Assembly: GCF_900142135.1 (NCBI RefSeq)
Contig: NZ_FQZU01000020.1
Coordinates: 1-64,000, forward strand
DNA from: Desulfatibacillum alkenivorans DSM 16219
Lineage (GTDB): Bacteria; Desulfobacterota; Desulfobacteria; Desulfobacterales; Desulfatibacillaceae
Length of the DNA: 64,000 bases
Direction: 5' to 3'
Notes under the pieces: model-generated
What the model was told of the DNA's origin: nothing
Database searches by the model: none
The model's input: the letters and a program-made list of their open reading frames with translations, nothing else
Part shown: positions 62,267 through 64,000 of the stretch, in pieces
Layout: each line of letters starts with the position of its first letter
Numbering within the stretch: the first letter of the stretch is position 1
Translations under genes and position numbers: made by a program

Positions 62267-63745
62267 ATGCCTGAAAAGCCTTGTTACAAAGAGCCAGATG
62301 AAAACCTACGTCTGTTAAAAAAGCCGCCGGCCAGGAGGAGCAGTTCCTATGATGACGGCGAAGAAGACAGGATCAAGTACAAAAACCTGTTCGAGGACGC
62401 GCCTATCGGCATCGGCGCCGTGGAGAAAGAAAACCGCATAACCTCCGCCAACCCATGCCTTTGCCGTCTGTTGGGCCGCCGAAAGGACGAATTGGTCGGA
62501 CTGCGATTCGAAGACATCGCCCATCCGGACGACTACCAACAAATCAAGGATTTCGTGGAGGCAAAAGCGGCAAAAGGGCTCCCATTAAGCAGTATTCGCC
62601 GCGAAGTCCGCCTCCTTAAAAAAGACGGCCAATACGTGTGGACCGAACTGGTCACGTCGGCGATGGAATATGAGGACGGCCAACTGTCCTTCGGCATGGG
62701 CATGATTGTGGATTTGAGCGAACGCAAACACACGGAACAGGCCCTGAAGCAGAGTGAAAAGAGATACCGCTCCATCTACTCCCAATCGCCCATAGCCATA
62801 GAACTTTTTGACCGGAACGGGGTGTTGCTTGACGTCAATCAGGCCTGTCTGGATATTTTCGGCGTCCAATCCATTGAAAGCGTTCAGGAGCACAATCTTT
62901 TCGACGCTCGAAGCATTCCCCCCGAGCAACAAGAAATTCTGCAATGCGGCGAGCCGGTGCGATTTCAAACCATTTTTGACTTTGAAGTCGTTAAGAAGCA
63001 TCATTTATACCCAACCTCCAAAAACGGCAAAATCTGGCTGGATGTCTTCATCACGCCCACCGGCCCTCCCAACTTTGAATATTTACTTCAAATTCAAGAT
63101 ATTACTTTAAGAAAACTCACCGAGATCAAGCTACAGGAAAGCGAGAGCCGCTGGAAGTTCGCCCTGGAAGGCGCCGGGGACGGCGTGTGGGACTGGAACG
63201 TACAAACCAGTGAAGTGTATTTTTCGAACCAGTGGAAAGCCATGTTAGGCTATAATGACGAAGACATCGGCCCCACCCTGGAGGAATGGGAAAAGCGGGT
63301 CCATCCTGAAGATCGGAAGGAAACCTTGGAGGATGTGCGCGATCATTTATCCGGAAAAACCCGGGTCTATCAAAACGAACACAGGGTGCTGTGCAAGGAC
63401 GGCTCTTACAAGTGGGTATTGGACCGGGGGAAAACTGTGGAAAGGAGCGGGGACGGGACTCCCTTAAGGGTAATCGGAACCCACAGCGACATCTCTGATC
63501 GTAAGGAATGGGAGCTTGAAAGAGAGCATCTCATTCAAGAGTTGAGGCAAACCCTGGACCAGGTGAAAACCTTGAGCGGGCTGCTTCCCATTTGCTCATT
63601 TTGCAAAAAGATACGGAACGACGAAGGATCGTGGGATAAACTGGAGTCCTATATTCAAAAGCACTCCGAAGCCACGTTCAGCCATGGCGTGTGTAAAGAA
63701 TGCGCAAAAATCCATTATCCTGAATTGAAACTTTATGAAGAATAG
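62267..63745 (+). CDS. multi-PAS protein with C-terminal cysteine motif, no output domain
   Basis: A 492-residue soluble protein. Three PAS domains occur at about 38-150, 165-275 and 295-415 (for example RYRSIYSQSPIAIELFDRNG opens the second, WKFALEGAGDGVWDWNVQT opens the third). Each is followed by a PAC-like word (GMGMIVDLSERKH; VIGTHSDISDRKE). After a coiled coil, the C-terminus has PICSFCKKIRNDEGSWDK and FSHGVCKECAKIHYP, a CxxC pair motif common in sensor proteins of sulfate reducers, probably binding zinc. There is no kinase, GGDEF or phosphatase domain. The protein may relay its state through protein contacts. Confidence 0.8.
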   Translation: MPEKPCYKEPDENLRLLKKPPARRSSSYDDGEEDRIKYKNLFEDAPIGIGAVEKENRITSANPCLCRLLGRRKDELVGLRFEDIAHPDDYQQIKDFVEAKAAKGLPLSSIRREVRLLKKDGQYVWTELVTSAMEYEDGQLSFGMGMIVDLSERKHTEQALKQSEKRYRSIYSQSPIAIELFDRNGVLLDVNQACLDIFGVQSIESVQEHNLFDARSIPPEQQEILQCGEPVRFQTIFDFEVVKKHHLYPTSKNGKIWLDVFITPTGPPNFEYLLQIQDITLRKLTEIKLQESESRWKFALEGAGDGVWDWNVQTSEVYFSNQWKAMLGYNDEDIGPTLEEWEKRVHPEDRKETLEDVRDHLSGKTRVYQNEHRVLCKDGSYKWVLDRGKTVERSGDGTPLRVIGTHSDISDRKEWELEREHLIQELRQTLDQVKTLSGLLPICSFCKKIRNDEGSWDKLESYIQKHSEATFSHGVCKECAKIHYPELKLYEE

Positions 63746-63880
63746 AGGCATTACGGATTGATCTGCCGCTTAAGGCCTTGATATCCTTATGCCGGGCTTC
63801 CTGAGCTTCGCATTCGCGTCCGTCCAAGGAGAGGTTTGGACGCCCAGCCAAGTCGAGATTGAAGAAAACAGCTCCGAAAC

Positions 63881-64000
63881 ATGAAAAAAAATTTTCCATG
63901 TCCTGTCCCTGGCGGGCGTTTCCGCAGTTTTTGCTTTTTGGGTTATAGACATCCTGAAACAGGATTACGGCGACCTATTTCCATACACAGCCCTCCATGA
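63881..64000 (+). CDS. start of a membrane protein, apparently frameshifted at an A8 tract
   Basis: ATG 63881 is followed by eight A (63884-63891). The frame directly after the ATG gives nothing recognisable. The frame read after skipping one A continues to the window end as FHVLSLAGVSAVFAFWVIDI, then LKQDYGDLF, a typical N-terminal membrane segment. This suggests either a slippage site, a sequence error, or a start elsewhere. The gene is cut by the window edge, so the product is unknown. Confidence 0.35.
   Translation: MKKNFPCPVPGGRFRSFCFLGYRHPETGLRRPISIHSPP

Overview
The window reads as a sulfate-reducing, anaerobic deltaproteobacterium (Desulfobacterota, Desulfatibacillum/Desulfococcus-like). 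I infer this from an HdrA/MvhD/Flx electron-transfer operon, indolepyruvate:ferredoxin oxidoreductase, rubredoxin domains, an acyl-CoA synthetase with a MaoC-type protein, and many Cache/PAS sensors. No species assignment can be proven from the sequence alone. Genes are GC-rich with GC-biased third codon positions. I see no rRNA, tRNA, CRISPR array or phage module.

Region 1 (1-8155) starts with the 3' end of an ISAs1-type insertion sequence, followed by an operon hdrA-mvhD(flxD)-flxC-flxB-flxA-apbE. This is the most striking part of the window. Both hdrA and mvhD carry an in-frame TGA exactly where the family has a conserved cysteine, and each TGA is followed at the right distance by a hairpin with a G at the start of its loop. 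Both are therefore read as selenoproteins, and each would be mis-annotated as two fragments by a routine gene caller. The HdrA is double length, and no hdrB or hdrC lies nearby. Together the genes suggest a soluble flavin-based electron-bifurcating complex exchanging electrons between NAD(P)H, ferredoxin and an unknown partner.

Region 2 (8156-9253) is a gene-free patchwork of short palindromic repeats. It ends at a promoter whose 17-bp spacer is a perfect operator palindrome, driving a MaoC-like protein and an acyl-CoA synthetase (9320-11921).

Region 3 (11945-23551) is mixed: a secreted beta-helix/dockerin protein, an MBL hydrolase, a REP-like 28-bp inverted repeat, a Cache-CheW protein, murI, a small protein coupled to a dual-specificity phosphatase, a TetR regulator, two tandem secreted paralogues and rdgB. 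Region 4 (23887-32580) holds iorAB, tatD, an HD hydrolase, a LysM membrane protein, a GNAT-nitrilase fusion, an A9G16 tract, a Fic protein and a YkgJ-type protein. Region 5 (32957-39114) has perR-katG with a palindromic operator, a secreted VWA protein with four internal repeats, and an SDR.

Region 6 (39115-63745) is rich in sensing. A substrate-binding protein is encoded beside a Cache-HAMP-SpoIIE phosphatase and a rubredoxin-DUF2231 membrane protein. Two paralogous branched-chain-type binding proteins are encoded with a large Cache-PAS histidine kinase. Neither set has transporter permeases, so both binding proteins may be sensory. The rest comprises a nitronate-monooxygenase-like protein, an RCC1-repeat lipoprotein, an aminotransferase, an EamA exporter with a divergent LysR regulator, a TPP-enzyme/SDR pair with a divergent TetR, a purine-salvage pair (PNP and MTA/SAH deaminase-like), a YitT protein and a PAS protein. 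The window ends in what may be a frameshifted start of another membrane protein.
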